A stretch of 64,000 nt of DNA from Congeria kusceri (lineage: Eukaryota; Mollusca; Bivalvia; Myida; Dreissenidae). Location of the stretch: positions 19,592,701 to 19,656,700 of the forward strand of contig CM051028.1 in assembly GCA_027627225.1 (NCBI GenBank). Reading direction: 5' to 3'. The notes under the pieces are model-generated. The model was not told where the DNA came from and searched no databases. It worked only from the letters and a program-made list of their open reading frames with translations. The translations under genes and the position numbers were made by a program. Every line of letters starts with the position of its first letter. Position 1 is the stretch's first letter. Shown one piece after another: positions 14,401-24,100 of the stretch.

Positions 14401-17400
14401 CCTGAAAACTTTTGTGAAATAGAGTTAGAACAGTGTTGCGCTGAACCCTCGAAATATTCATTGTTAAAAACATTTATTTTTAATCCTTGATTTCAATCTG
14501 CGCTTATTATTATATTGCCATATTTGGGAAAATTACCATAAACATCCTGCGATAGGCACTACAGCCTTATACTATGCTCAATGACAAAGGCATGAAAACG
14601 TCAGGTTATAGACTAATCAGACTGAAAAAGTAGGTTTAAACAAAAGCAAATACCTGATTGAGCAAAGATTTTGTTGAAGTCCTCTCCTCTTTGGGTGGGT
14701 ACCTCCTCTTCATCGGACAATATCTCATCGTACCTGCTCCAATTACTCTCAATCTTCCTGCGACTGAACTTTCTAGTTTCGTCTTCACTTTTGCTTTCTT
14801 CTTCACTTTGGGACGCTTTTGGTTCCTGAAATTACCAGTACATACCTGTAATATCCCTTATTTTTAAAACGGTACTATCCATCTTAAAACTGTGACCAGT
14901 GTTTTTTTTTCACCTTTGGGGGAAAGGTGGTGGGGCCCTTCAGATGGGAAATTTTACGGCAAAAGGGGAATTATTTTTGTAGAAAAGCATTATTACATGT
15001 TTATGTTCTACTTGTTTTAAAAGAATAATTAATTGCTTTCCTACAAATGATCTAAACTTAGATTATGCAATATCTTGGTTTGATGAAAAATTGCTGGCAT
15101 TGTTTATGAAAATGCCTACATCTTAGTCAATTTTTGTCCGATTTTGGAAGTTTTTTTTTCAAAATAAAGCTTACATTTTGAGGGGAAATTTAAGGTAAAT
15201 ATAGGAGAAAAATATATACTTTTTAAGCAGGGGAACATTGCAGAATTTCGGCCTCAAATTGGCCCTAACAATGCAATACAATATAAGCATGTGGGAAAGT
15301 TTTGCAGATAAAAAGGTACTATCCATCTTAAAACTGTGACTTACAAACGCAATACAATATAAGCATGTTGGAAAGTTTTGCTGATGAAAATTAACATAAA
15401 TGTTTTTAACTGTGCCACAACAACTACTAGTAACCTTAAAAGCCACCAAAGATTTTCAAACATAAACTGAAATGATAATAACATACATGTACTGCTCAAA
15501 GATGTGCACCAGCCTTACTGCTCAAAGATGTGCACCAGCCTTACATGATTTCATAACTTTCCTAAGTAAATGAATGCTATGAAGACAAGGAACATTAATT
15601 TGCATAATCTGAAGCTAATGTTCTGTAACGTCTCTAAGTATCACTAAAAGACCACTTTAAAATTTAAAGTTTCATAAATTCTGTTTAAGAAGCAGTCCAG
15701 AAATATGGAATAAAAATATAACTTTGCAGAAATCGTTTCTAATGGACATCTTACCCATAAAAAAAAAAAAAAAAAAAAAATGCACTGAAATTTCGAATTG
15801 CCAGGAATTTAACCCACTGGTCTCCCATATAATTTTCCAGCAATAGGCATGTCAGATTCTGTGCTTTGCATCCACATGGCCGTGAAAGTGTAACCATATG
15901 TCAAAACTGACTGACCACAGTAATGTCTACTTAAGACACCATTAAAGGGACTTGTTCACAGATTTTCACATTTTTTGGAGTATGCCATTAAATGTCTTAA
16001 CTTGACCGATTTAAGCATCGGATCTAAAAAGCTCAAGTATAAAAACAAGACAAGCTTGTTTTTTTTTAAAGAAAAGAAAAATTTGGTCCCACCGGGGTTC
16101 GAACCCAGGACCCCCGGATTAAAAGGCTATAAAATTAACTACTCGGCCATTCCAACTTCTACATTTCACGCTGCATTATTTACTTCATGTAAGTGTTTCA
16201 CGTGTTGTCACCAATTTAAACAAAAATAACTGAAACACTCCAAATTAATCCATTGTTTAGCGTTACAAATGCTTTATAGTTTTATCAATTTCAACTGTCG
16301 ATTACTCATAAATGAAACAGTTTTTACAGTTTATTTCTAGGTCCGTAGTGTTATGTTGCTCCCTTTGTATACAGTGTTCTTTTAGTTTTGGAATCAATTA
16401 TAAAAAGTTGAAAAACATTAAAAACTTCAAGGAAGTCCAGAAACAAACCCAGTAAAAGTCTAAGCGGGCCTTGAACAGGTATGTGAACAACATGGTTGCA
16501 CCTGAAACCGACACAAACCCGCAAAAGTTGTACTCCTTTATCAACAGCAAAAGATGCGACATTATTGGGGGATCTCTCTTGAAGCTGGATGGTCTCTCCT
16601 ACAGTGATGCTGAAACCAAGGCCACCCTTTTGAACAACCAGTTCAGCGATGCCTTCACCAAAGAAGACCTGTCAACCTTGCCCTCCATGCCTGGCAATCC
16701 GTTGCCAAAGATGAGTGCATTCACTATCAGTCGAAATGGTGTTCTGAAGTTGCTTCGAGACCTCAACCCACACAACACCCATGGCCCAGATGCTATCTCA
16801 TCACGTCTTCTTAAGGAATGTGCAGTGGAGATATCCCCAGTGCTAACGCTTGTATTCCAGGCCTCCTTGCAACAGGGTACAGTCCCAGATGAGTGGAAAC
16901 AGGCCCTGGTCACACCCATCTTCAAGAAAGGTGACAAGGCCTGGTCACACCCATCTTCAAGAAAGGTGACAAGAGCTCCCCGGCAGTGTTTTTTTTTCAC
17001 CTTTGGGGGAAAGGTGGCGGGGCCTTCAGATGGGGAATTTTATGGCAAAAGGGGAATTATTTGTTAGAAAAGCATTATTACATGTTTATATTCTACTTCA
17101 TTAGAAAACATTAATCAATTGCTTTGCTACAAATGATAAATTAAATTATGCACTAAATTGCTTTGATGAAAAATTGCTGGGTTCTTTACGAAAATGCCTC
17201 TATCTTAGTCAATTTTTGTCCAATTTTGGTCTTTTTGTTTTCAAAATACAGTTAACATTCTGAGGGGAATTTTAAGGTAAATATAGGGAAAAATATATAC
17301 TTTTTTAGCAGGGGAATGGGGCCGAATTTCAGCCCAAAATTGGCCCTAAAAACAACCACTGCCCGGCCAAATATAGGCCCATATCACTTACATCTGTATG

Positions 17401-20400
17401 CTGCAAAGTGACGGAGCACATCATCCACAGCCAGGTCATGCAGCACCTAGAAGCACGCAACATACTGTATGACAGCCAACATGGTTTCTCGAAGAAGAGG
17501 TCATGTGATAGCCAGCTCATCCTTACCATCCAGGATCTTGCCTCTGGACATGAAGAAGGAGAGCAAATAGATGCAATTCTCCTGGACTTCTCTAAAGCCT
17601 TCGACAAGGTCCAACACCAGAGACTCTTGCTGAACCTCAACCACTATGGCATCAACGGTAATACCTTCAAGTGGATACAGAGTTTCCTCTCAAATCGTAG
17701 CCAAAAGATCCTTGTCGAGGGTCACTCCTCATCGTCTGCACCAGTGACTTCCGGTGTTCCACAAGGCACAGTCCTTGGCCCTCTGCTATTCCCGTTATAC
17801 ATAAACGACTTACCACAGAAAGTGTTCTCAACGTCCCGCCTCTTTGCAGATGACAGTCTCCTATACAGGAAAATTCACTCACAGCAAGATGCTGTAGCAC
17901 CACAGGATGACTTAGACTGTCTGCAGCAGTGGGAGAAGAATTGGCAGATGGCATTCAACCCCTCCAAGTGTGAAGTCATAAGGATCACCAGAAGGCGAAA
18001 CCCAACTAAAGCCAAATACTCCATCCATGGCCTAGACTTAGCAGTAGTTACATCTGGCAAATACCTTGGTGTGACACTCACAATCAAACTAACCTGGAAC
18101 GCACACGTCGACGACAAGACTAAGAAGGCCAACAACACTCTTGGCTTTCTCCGACGGAACGTAGCCAGATGCCCCAGAGATACAAAGGCTCACTGCTACA
18201 CCAGCTTGGTCAGACCCATCATTGAATACGCCTCAACCGCATGGGTACCCCAGACCAGCAGAAACATCCAGCGGCTGGAAGTGGTCCAGCGAAGAGCAGC
18301 CAGGTTCTTAGTGGGAGACTACAAGACCACCAGCAGTACCAGTCAGATGATAGCCAACCTAGGCTGGGACTCAGCAGAGACAAACCAACAACAGACTGGC
18401 AATGATGTCAATCTACACCCTAATTTTTTCAAAGCACTAGCCAGTTCGGGCAAGCTTGTTAGCAAAACCACTTGCCCGAAATCTGTTTAACTTGTCAGAA
18501 CTTCAAATGCTACTTTACAGCAATATAAGAAAATGACATGGTCTATAATTTTATTTATTCATATTTCATTTCCATAGTCATGTCTGTCATCTTGTTTTTG
18601 TTGTTCTCCCTCAAAATGGGAAATGCATAAGGTTCATCATATTTTGTATGTCATGTGTCAAATGTGATTTAAAAGATAAACAAGGAAATATATAATTCCA
18701 AAAGGTATGTGGCTCTGCTTAAAAGGAGAGGGGTGGACAGCTGGACCAATTTGTTGATATTCTCTAATAACTCGATAACTCACTTAAAGGGACTTGTTCA
18801 CAGATTGGGACATTTTTTGAAGTGTGTAATTAAATGCCTTAAATTGTTAGATTTAAACATCGGAACTCTAGAGCTCCATTATAATAACAAGAATAGAATT
18901 AAAAAAGAGAAATTAAAAGAAAAAAGTTTGTCCCTATCGGGGCTCGAACCAGTGCCCTTTGGATTAAAAGGTTATCGCCGTAACCACTCGGCCATCCGGA
19001 CTGTTATAAGAAGCCTGCGTTTAATACTTGATATAAGTGATCCACGTGTTGTTACAAAATTTAACGGAAACAACAGAAACATTCCAAATTATTCAATCGT
19101 TTGGCGTTTGTAACGCTTTATAATTTTATCAATTTCAAATGATCACTATTCATAAACGAAACTGTATTTTCATAATGAGTCTACGCCATTAGTGTCATTT
19201 CGCTCCCTGGTGTACAGTGTTCTTTTATTTTATGGATATACTTTGTATAAAAACCTTAATTAGAAGCATTTAAAGGGACTTGTTCACAGATTGTCAAAAT
19301 GACATTTTCCCAACTTTTTGTCACAGATGGATAATCATATTTGCACAAATATGTTGTATTTCAAAAGATATATATTCAACATTTCTCTGTGAACCAACTC
19401 AGAGGGGCAGCAGAGCGAAACTAAACAAGGAGCAGGGTGAAGCAACCCGCTATTTCACTCTTATTAAACTGCAAGCTACATTTGACAAAAGTAGTTCCAA
19501 AATAGTTCCTACCAAAGAAAAGTATTTAAATCCAGTCTTACTTTCAAACAACATGCACTTGTGCAATTAATTTCATATTCAAAATAAAATACTTATTTAT
19601 ATATTTGTTAATTACTGCAAACAATGCAAGTATGTGTGCACTTCAATTTCAGCCAAACTAGCATGTACTTCAACTCAACTAAGGTAGTCTGCATCTTAAG
19701 CTTTTGAACGGAGAAGCGTTAACTCGACTACGATCACAAGTCTATATATTTCAATAAGCGTCTACACAACAATGAAGACCGCACAGCATGATGACGTCAT
19801 ATGTTTATGTGTAAATACTTTATGTGCCAATAAAACAACGGGTTTTATAAATATTTTTTTCGAAGAAACAATCTTGAATGTTATTTTTAATGCATTTCTG
19901 TTTCCACATAATATATACAGCCTCTGAAAACACTTGCCCGATCTGGCAAGCATCCAGCATTTTCTGCTAGCCCGAAATCAAATCTACTTGTCCCGGGCAT
20001 CGGGCAACCCAGTTACGACGAAGACTGGATGATGTACAGGATCATCCATGGCCTCAATGACATCCCAAGTGAGCAGTTCCTGCATCCAACGACAATCTCC
20101 ACCTGTGGCAGCACCATGAAGTACTTGTTGCCATTTTGCTCGACTGTGGGATATAAAAACACTTCTTTTTCCCTGCTGGTATTCGCCTGTGGAACCAGCT
20201 GCCGGAACATATCATCACAACCCAGACCTTGGACACCTTCAAGGCTGGGCTTGCCGCCCACCACAACTACAGCCATACAGGGCTTTTATAATATTTTAAT
20301 GCTTTTATCTGTGCTTTGTGTTAATCACGACGTTGTAAATAGTTTTTATATGCAACGATGCCCCAGAGTGGGCCCTGCATATAACTGGAAGAAGAAGAAA

Positions 20401-20943
20401 TTGTCAATTCGTCAATCTGTGAAAAGGTCCATTTAAATTGACAAAACCTTGAGCATTTGTGGGGGATTTAACAAGGGTTCAGACCTCAGTGTGGTACACT
20501 TACTGTGTCGATAAAATGCTAGCCCAACAGCTAGGGCATGGAATTAACTTATTATAATATATAATAGACTTGTACTGCAGGCAAATCTCTAAAATGATAA
20601 TGCCGTAATGGTCTTTCAGTAGTTACACTTGTCAGACAAATATTGCCAGTATAAAAAAAGGAAATCAATACTTTCACATGGCTTAACAAGTTATGCTCTG
20701 AACTGAGCATATAATCAGTATAAATGAAATCTTGTATAGAATATCCGAATAAATTATCCGAAATATATAACATCTCACATTTTTCGGTTTTGTGTCATTC
20801 GTTGATTCTCTAATTGCCTCTGCAACATGAATAGATTGTTTTTCACTTAATGAAGCTTTCTTTTTATCGGTGACATCCTTCTTTATGTTGTGCTTCTTCT
20901 TATAAAGATCATTTTTACGTTTCTTGTGTTCGTCTGGTCGCAT
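5458..20943 (-). CDS. AVEN: Cell death regulator Aven, complete, five coding exons
   Basis: Coding exons (minus strand): 20943-20779, 14825-14654, 10015-9852, 9060-8667 and 5519-5458. Total is 957 nt, 318 residues plus stop. Every junction has AG acceptor and GT donor and the phases match (0, 1, 0, 1). Start is ATG at 20943 (MRPDEHKKRKND); the upstream TTG is not needed. Residues 1-55 are lysine-rich. Residues 75-90 carry FSRRKIESNWSRYDEI and 100-105 QRGEDF. Residues 117-127 are AQFRFKDEEDW, the most conserved part of Aven. Acidic LEQDIDALL lies at about 249-257, and the end is NLEDWLDD-FLDD. Aven in vertebrates binds Bcl-xL and Apaf-1, restrains caspase-9 activation and promotes ATM signalling. 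Vertebrate Aven has an RG-rich N-terminus; here it is a short Lys-rich segment. The donor after exon 3 (GCG|GTAGAT) is weak. Introns are loaded with transposons. Divergent neighbour: the ASB-like gene. Confidence 0.9.
5690..6907 (-). mobile_element. Satellite-core element E1 (CAAGAGGGC / CTCACCTGAG ends)
   Basis: The element lies inside AVEN intron 4. One end is CAAGAGGGCTATGAAGGCCC (5690-5709) followed by GGCTCACCTGAG. The other end reads CACTTCGTGCTCAGGTGAGG (about 6887-6906). Between them lie about six degenerate units of roughly 150-170 bp, marked by 'ggggccataactctg' and 'cacaaactgtgRaagtttggtcaagattgg'. The same termini bound E2 at 34333-36804 in the opposite orientation, but around an unrelated core. 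Short ORFs reported here by frame only reflect the repeat. Confidence 0.75.
6908..8666. other. AVEN intron 4 remainder with a dispersed repeat copy
   Basis: The stretch holds the 7320-7740 dispersed repeat listed separately and otherwise AT-rich intron. The word ACATTTACTCCCATA recurs at about 7839 and 8295 (the latter as 'aatttactcccatacatt'). No other gene was seen. Confidence 0.4.
7320..7740 (+). repeat. Dispersed repeat R7, uninterrupted copy
   Basis: Clear homology to 29679-30590: both contain GTTAAAGTGTGTATG, CTTTCATATCAAT, 'tttattagtgttgtRtaacctaaa' and TTAATTAACTTTAT in order. The copy at 29.7 kb has a 496-bp TIR element inserted; this copy preserves the empty site near 7403. Nature of the repeat is unknown. 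Confidence 0.6.
10110..10540. repeat. Two-unit tandem duplication in AVEN intron 2
   Basis: Two units of about 175 bp each contain AAATTAGGTCAAGGTCAA, GGTGATATGGGTGGAT, GTTGTAGTAAGCGGTGTTGG and the following GCTAGACGAAAC. They are flanked by CATGCCCCCAG near 10123 and GATGCCCCCAGC near 10530. An inverted single fragment lies at about 2741-2812, so this is a dispersed satellite-core element with short CCCC-bearing ends. Confidence 0.6.
11816..12717. mobile_element. 0.9-kb TIR element
   Basis: The 23-bp TIRs match at 22 positions. They start ACTGGCGCAGTGC and continue with aTAAATCCGC on the left (11816-11838) and cTAAATCCGC on the right (12695-12717). An internal partial copy (GAGTGCCGAAATCCGCCAC) lies at about 12025-12043. 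No transposase ORF is present. No convincing target duplication was found. Nested inside the 3.8-kb TIR element. Confidence 0.65.
12780..13260. other. GC-richer CCGG-laden stretch, probably a MITE
   Basis: Base composition changes abruptly, with many CCCGG/CCGGG words (for example TACCGGGATG near 12812 and CAGTCCCGGTACTC near 13136). It looks like a foreign insert within the AT-rich intron. I could not define paired ends. Confidence 0.3.
14448..14653. other. Short AVEN intron 2 remnant
   Basis: This is AT-rich intron between the TIR element and AVEN exon 2. Nothing else was seen. Confidence 0.4.
14897..15287 (+). mobile_element. CAGTG-ended element, copy 1 (3' end eroded)
   Basis: It begins CAGTG then a T run and CACCTTTGGGGGAAAGGTGG, and continues through GGGAATTATTT to TTGGCCCTAA. 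It is homologous along its length to the insert at 16984-17361 and, reversed, to 53063-53414. The expected CACTG end is lost. The host bases before it (GGTACTATCCATCTTAAAAC, 14871-14890) are repeated at 15315-15334, so a local duplication accompanies this copy. Confidence 0.7.
15288..15943. other. AVEN intron 1: local duplications and a poly(A) tract
   Basis: The roughly 77-bp direct repeat starting GCAATACAATATAAGCATG occurs at 15273 and 15350. A 25-bp word ending GATGTGCACCAGCCTTAC is repeated around 15495-15545. A run of about 20 A lies near 15760. The minus strand of 15790-15890 has weak A-box/B-box-like words and could be an old SINE. Confidence 0.4.
15944..16392 (-). mobile_element. tRNA-derived SINE, copy 1
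   Basis: It reads on the minus strand. A tRNA-Ser/Leu-like module at 16086-16154 contains an A-box-like TGGCCGAGTAGTTAA and a perfect B box GGGTTCGAACCC. The 3' part ends in the complement of AAAGGGACTTGTTCACAGAT (15944-15963). A 5' module of about 240 bp precedes the tRNA-like part. A second copy at 18785-19236 matches along the whole length. It is a repeat, not a tRNA gene: the cloverleaf is imperfect and embedded. Confidence 0.8.
16440..18410 (+). pseudogene. LINE reverse transcriptase (jockey/CR1-like), broken
   Basis: This is the RT region of a 5'-truncated non-LTR retrotransposon lying antisense inside AVEN intron 1. The first block (from about 16471) has GPDAISSRLLKE, VPDEWKQALVTPIFKKGDK. 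The second (from 17364) has YRPISLTS, HGFSKKRSCDSQL, LLDFSKAFD, SGVPQGTVLGPLLF and the catalytic box FADDSLLY. Thumb-type residues follow (LVRPIIEYASTAW, QRRAARF). There are three lesions. A 35-bp tandem duplication at 16905-16974 shifts the frame. A 378-bp element is inserted at 16984-17361. A frame change follows near 18372 before the sequence breaks off. No endonuclease domain is present in the window. Clade call is approximate. Confidence 0.85.
16984..17361 (+). mobile_element. CAGTG...CACTG element inserted in the LINE, copy 2
   Basis: A 378-bp insert has ends CAGTG/CACTG and a flanking 5-bp duplication CCCGG (16979-16983 and 17362-17366). Removing the insert and one CCCGG restores an in-frame RT text (G-D-K-S-S-P-A-K-Y-R-P). 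This proves the insertion and its borders. No ORF is present. Short CAGTG ends and a 5-bp duplication could fit an hAT-type MITE; superfamily is inference. Confidence 0.9.
18430..20005. mobile_element. Composite insertion separating two LINE parts
   Basis: The segment between the LINE blocks has related, directly repeated ends. Near 18451-18495 there is GGGCAAGC...CTTGCCCGAAATC. Near 19945-20005 there is TGGCAAGC...CTAGCCCGAAATC and CGGGCATCGGGCAA. Inside sit SINE copy 2 (18785-19236), a fragment of its end (19271-19290), and AT-rich DNA with no gene. Exact borders are uncertain. Confidence 0.5.
18785..19236 (-). mobile_element. tRNA-derived SINE, copy 2
   Basis: Same family and orientation as 15944-16392. 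The tRNA-like module is at 18930-19003, with A box GGCCGAGTGGTTA and B-box variant GGTTCGAGCCC. Its end is the complement of AAAGGGACTTGTTCACAGAT. The lone end fragment AAAGGGACTTGTTCACAGAT recurs at 19272. Confidence 0.8.
20010..20290 (+). pseudogene. LINE C-terminal remnant
   Basis: The stretch reads MMYRIIHGLNDIP, then CGSTMKYLLP, and (after a frame change) a match to the family's FF-P-IRLWNQLP and TLDTFKAGL motifs. These are the C-terminal end of jockey/CR1-like polyproteins. It probably belongs to the LINE at 16440-18410. However, both pieces contain a version of AGACTGG..ATGATGT (18394 and 20022), so they overlap slightly and may be two copies. Confidence 0.65.
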
Positions 20944-21147
20944 TTTTACCAACTCGTTTTATTTCACACACACCGGTTTTATTTGCAGGTTACATAAAAT
21001 TAGTGTATTGTAACCTTCTTAATCGTTTGTTTTTGTCACGTGACCAGAAAAATGGACAGAAAGTAGGTTACCCGTTTAGCAGGGAGTATGTGACAGAATT
21101 TTAGTCATGTCATCTTCCTTGGTGCATGCACAGCTCATCTTTGCAAG
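20944..21147. promoter_or_regulatory. Shared divergent promoter region of AVEN and the ASB-like gene
   Basis: The two start codons, AVEN ATG at 20943 (-) and ASB-like ATG at 21148 (+), are 204 bp apart and point outwards. The interval must hold both 5' UTRs and core promoters. It contains the GTCACGTGAC palindrome and no obvious TATA box in a suitable place. Bidirectionality is inferred from layout. Confidence 0.6.
21035..21044. promoter_or_regulatory. GTCACGTGAC palindromic E-box (CLEAR/USF-type)
   Basis: This is a perfect 10-bp palindrome at the midpoint of the divergent interval. GTCACGTGAC matches the consensus bound by MiT/TFE factors (CLEAR element) and by USF in animals. Whether it is bound here is unknown. 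Confidence 0.5.
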
Positions 21148-24100
21148 ATGTCTGGGTAAGTTGTTAAACTCCAGTGCTTGTTTATCAATAACTATTTATG
21201 AAATAACATTTTACAGGTTTCTCTTGCAGCATTTGCTTGGTTGGTGTTCTGATAAGTTGGTTAACACTGCAAAAATGACCGACAGCATTTGGAACATTAT
21301 TGATTTGCTGCATGATTTCTTAGAAAATGACCACCCCCACAATCGTTTGCAGACGTATTACTGAAATAGAATTCCATTCATGCAGAAAATCAATTCTAAA
21401 TTGATGCTTATGAGTGTCGAACTAGTCCAAATTCCTAGATATTTTTTGCATGGGCAAAATCCACACTATATACCGACCTTATATATTATAGGAGTAAGTG
21501 TCAAACATAATACTTCCAGCATAGCAAGGCTCCACATAACTTTCTAGGATAATTCTTATTTTACTCCCTTATATAAAACTGAATCCTTAAAAACGGTTTA
21601 TCAAGCTTCGGTGAACCGGTGTTCTCCACCATTTAGATTTTTGTTTACCAATAACAAAGAAGAACGGTCCACGATGTTTGGGCTCAGGACAAGATTGTCA
21701 GACGATCGTGGCCTAAGCTTAATTTACCAGCCTTATAAAACTCATTTTATTAAACTATTTTTCTCATTATATGTTAAATGTATTAGCAGTAATGTACTAC
21801 CACGATATTGACACACATTTTCTTAAACAGTCAGCAAACACTCGACAACATCGAACAAGTGATCGTTAGCCATCTAGACTATCGCCCGTTTGAATTTGGG
21901 CTCTTACTCGAAATAGAAAGTGCTTAAGTGATGTCATGCATAGATAATAAATCACAGTGAATTTTGCTATATGTTTTTTGAGCGCCTAGACTACTCAGTC
22001 CTCATTATTTTCCCAAACTGCTGAAATTGGTTAACATTTTACGCGTGTTCACGAATTTTGAATTATTATTTTCATTTTTTCAATGCGTAACTTTACACAA
22101 TGATTTTAAATCAAAATAGTTTTTTGTTAATTTAAATGCGTATTTAACAATTACGCACGTTATCTGGGGCTTTGAGCATAGAAGTCTTGTAACATTATAA
22201 ATTATACTTTGTTTTTAAGTGTAAGTAAGTACATGCCTTAGAGTGGTAAAATTATTCAAAATAAACTAGTAGGAAGGTTTTCCGCAGAGATTAAATTTGA
22301 GCTGCCCTTACTTTTATGATTAAAATCGATTTTCATATTAAAATATATTTTATTGGCAGGCCATCGGAAAACTTCCAGTCAGGTCATACTATGCTTCTGA
22401 TCAGCACTAACAAAAAATTATTCTTTATTCTGTTGGGCAGTTCTATTATGCATTAAGGCCTAAGTCTTCCTTTTCACATTAATTAGCAATAAATCAAGTT
22501 TGTTTTATTTGCGATATACTCCAGTCCTGTCAGTGTAGAAAGTACAAATATAATAATTGGTGAATCCTTACTTCTCCAACAAATGACCCACTCAAAATAA
22601 GGCACTGTTTTTTAAATATTTGTATGATTTTCTTATAATTGCAGATTGAATGAATCAATTGCTCAGAACGATGTCCGTCATGTAAGGACAATCGTTCGTA
22701 ATGACCAGTGTTCATTTCCGGAACTTGTTGCCGGACTCTTGCAAGCCTGTAACCTTGGTCGTGCTGACTGTGCTGCAGCAATACTTGAATCGGGCATCTC
22801 TCCAAATGTCCAGGACACTGAAGGCACCTACCCTCTGGCTGCAGCTAGCATGAATGGACATGCTTCCATCATAGAGCTGCTACTTTTATGGGACTGTGAT
22901 GTGTCAGTGAAGTATGGCCCAGACCAAAACACTGGTTTACATCTTGCTGCAGAGATTGGCTCGATTGAGTGCACGCGATTGTTGGTGAAAGCAGGAGCGG
23001 ATATCAATGCAAGGAATAGATTGGATGATACTCCTTTGATTCTTGCTTGTATAAATGGGTATATCAGCGTAGTTAAGTATCTTCTAGCCCATCAAGCCGC
23101 AGTTCGAAGGAGGGGCTATCTCGATAGAACAGCTTTACACTGTGCTACGGAGAACGGACATTTGCAAATATGTAAAATTCTAGTCACTGCGAAAGCAGAT
23201 TTTGAGGAGGACGACTCTTTCGGAAATACTCCATTGATATCTGCGGCAGAAAAAGGGTACATAGAGTTGCTGAAACTGTATCTCGCTACAGGATGCGATG
23301 TCAACAGAACTAGCCACAGCGGGTGTACGGCTTTGCATTTCGCTGCACAGCATGGGGACATGGAATGCTGCCGTCTCCTGTTGCAGTCTGGTGCGGAAAT
23401 TGATGCTCAAGAAGTACGAAGATTCACCCCAATAATGATGGCTGCCATGAACGGTCATGTGCAGGTGATTGAGTTGCTAGTTGAAAACAAATGTAATGTC
23501 AACATGGTTGCGTATAACAAGAGAACTGCACTTCATTTAGCCGCAGAAAGGGGTCACAAAGAATGTTGTCAATGCTTGCTACAGGCTGGTTGTTTCATTG
23601 ATGCACAAGATGCTTTGGGTTACACACCAATATATGTTGCGGCATCAAAAGGCCACACGCCACTTATAAAGTTTTTCATTGACAGGAAAGCAGATCTTGA
23701 AAAAGAGCCAACCAATAAGCATTCACTTTTGCACTGTGCAGCAGCCAGTGGGAGTGTACAGTGCAGCATAGAGCTGGTCACTCGAGGATTTGACATTGAT
23801 GCTAAAAATAGAGACAACCTCACACCGTTAATTAGTGCTGTCAAGAGTAAACACTGGAAAACCACTAACTATTTACTGGGCCAAGGATGCGAGGTAAATT
23901 TTCGAGGCTTGCATGGAATGACTGCTCTTAATGAAGCCGTTTTTAATAACTGTCCGCACCTTGTGAAGTTGTTGCTGGAACATAAAGCAAATCCTGACAT
24001 TGAAGATGATGGTGGCACATTGCCTCTCTGGTTTGCTGTGGACACGAATAATTCAGAATCAATACGCCTTCTAACCAATGCTGGATGTCGATTTGATGTG

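Larger units (their letters stand above)
10618..14447. mobile_element. 3.8-kb TIR element in AVEN intron 2
   Basis: Left end GGTTCAGCGCAACCCTGTTC (10618-10637) continues with TAACTC. The right end, 14422-14447, is the inverted match with one mismatch. The same arm recurs as perfect small palindromes at 10796-10832 and 14179-14208, and as fragments at 10866-10883 and 14128-14141. Coding sequence for a transposase was not seen. The interior holds another TIR element (11816-12717). It could alternatively be two small MITEs of one family lying on either side of unrelated intron DNA; the outer ends being the longest matches favours one element. Confidence 0.5.

Noticed and set aside
16086..16154. 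Functional tRNA-Leu/Ser gene on the minus strand
   Set aside because: The B box is perfect, but the module is embedded in a 449-bp repeat with a second full copy at 18785-19236, and the acceptor stem does not pair.
17329..18138. Minus-strand ORFs opposite the LINE
   Set aside because: They are shadow frames of the reverse transcriptase on the plus strand, which has clear RT motifs.
21107..21364. ATG at 21107 (MSSSLVHAQLIFARC...) as start of the ASB-like protein
   Set aside because: Its frame leaves one base at the GTAAGT donor, while the main exon needs two. Joining gives an immediate stop. The ATG at 21148 fits.
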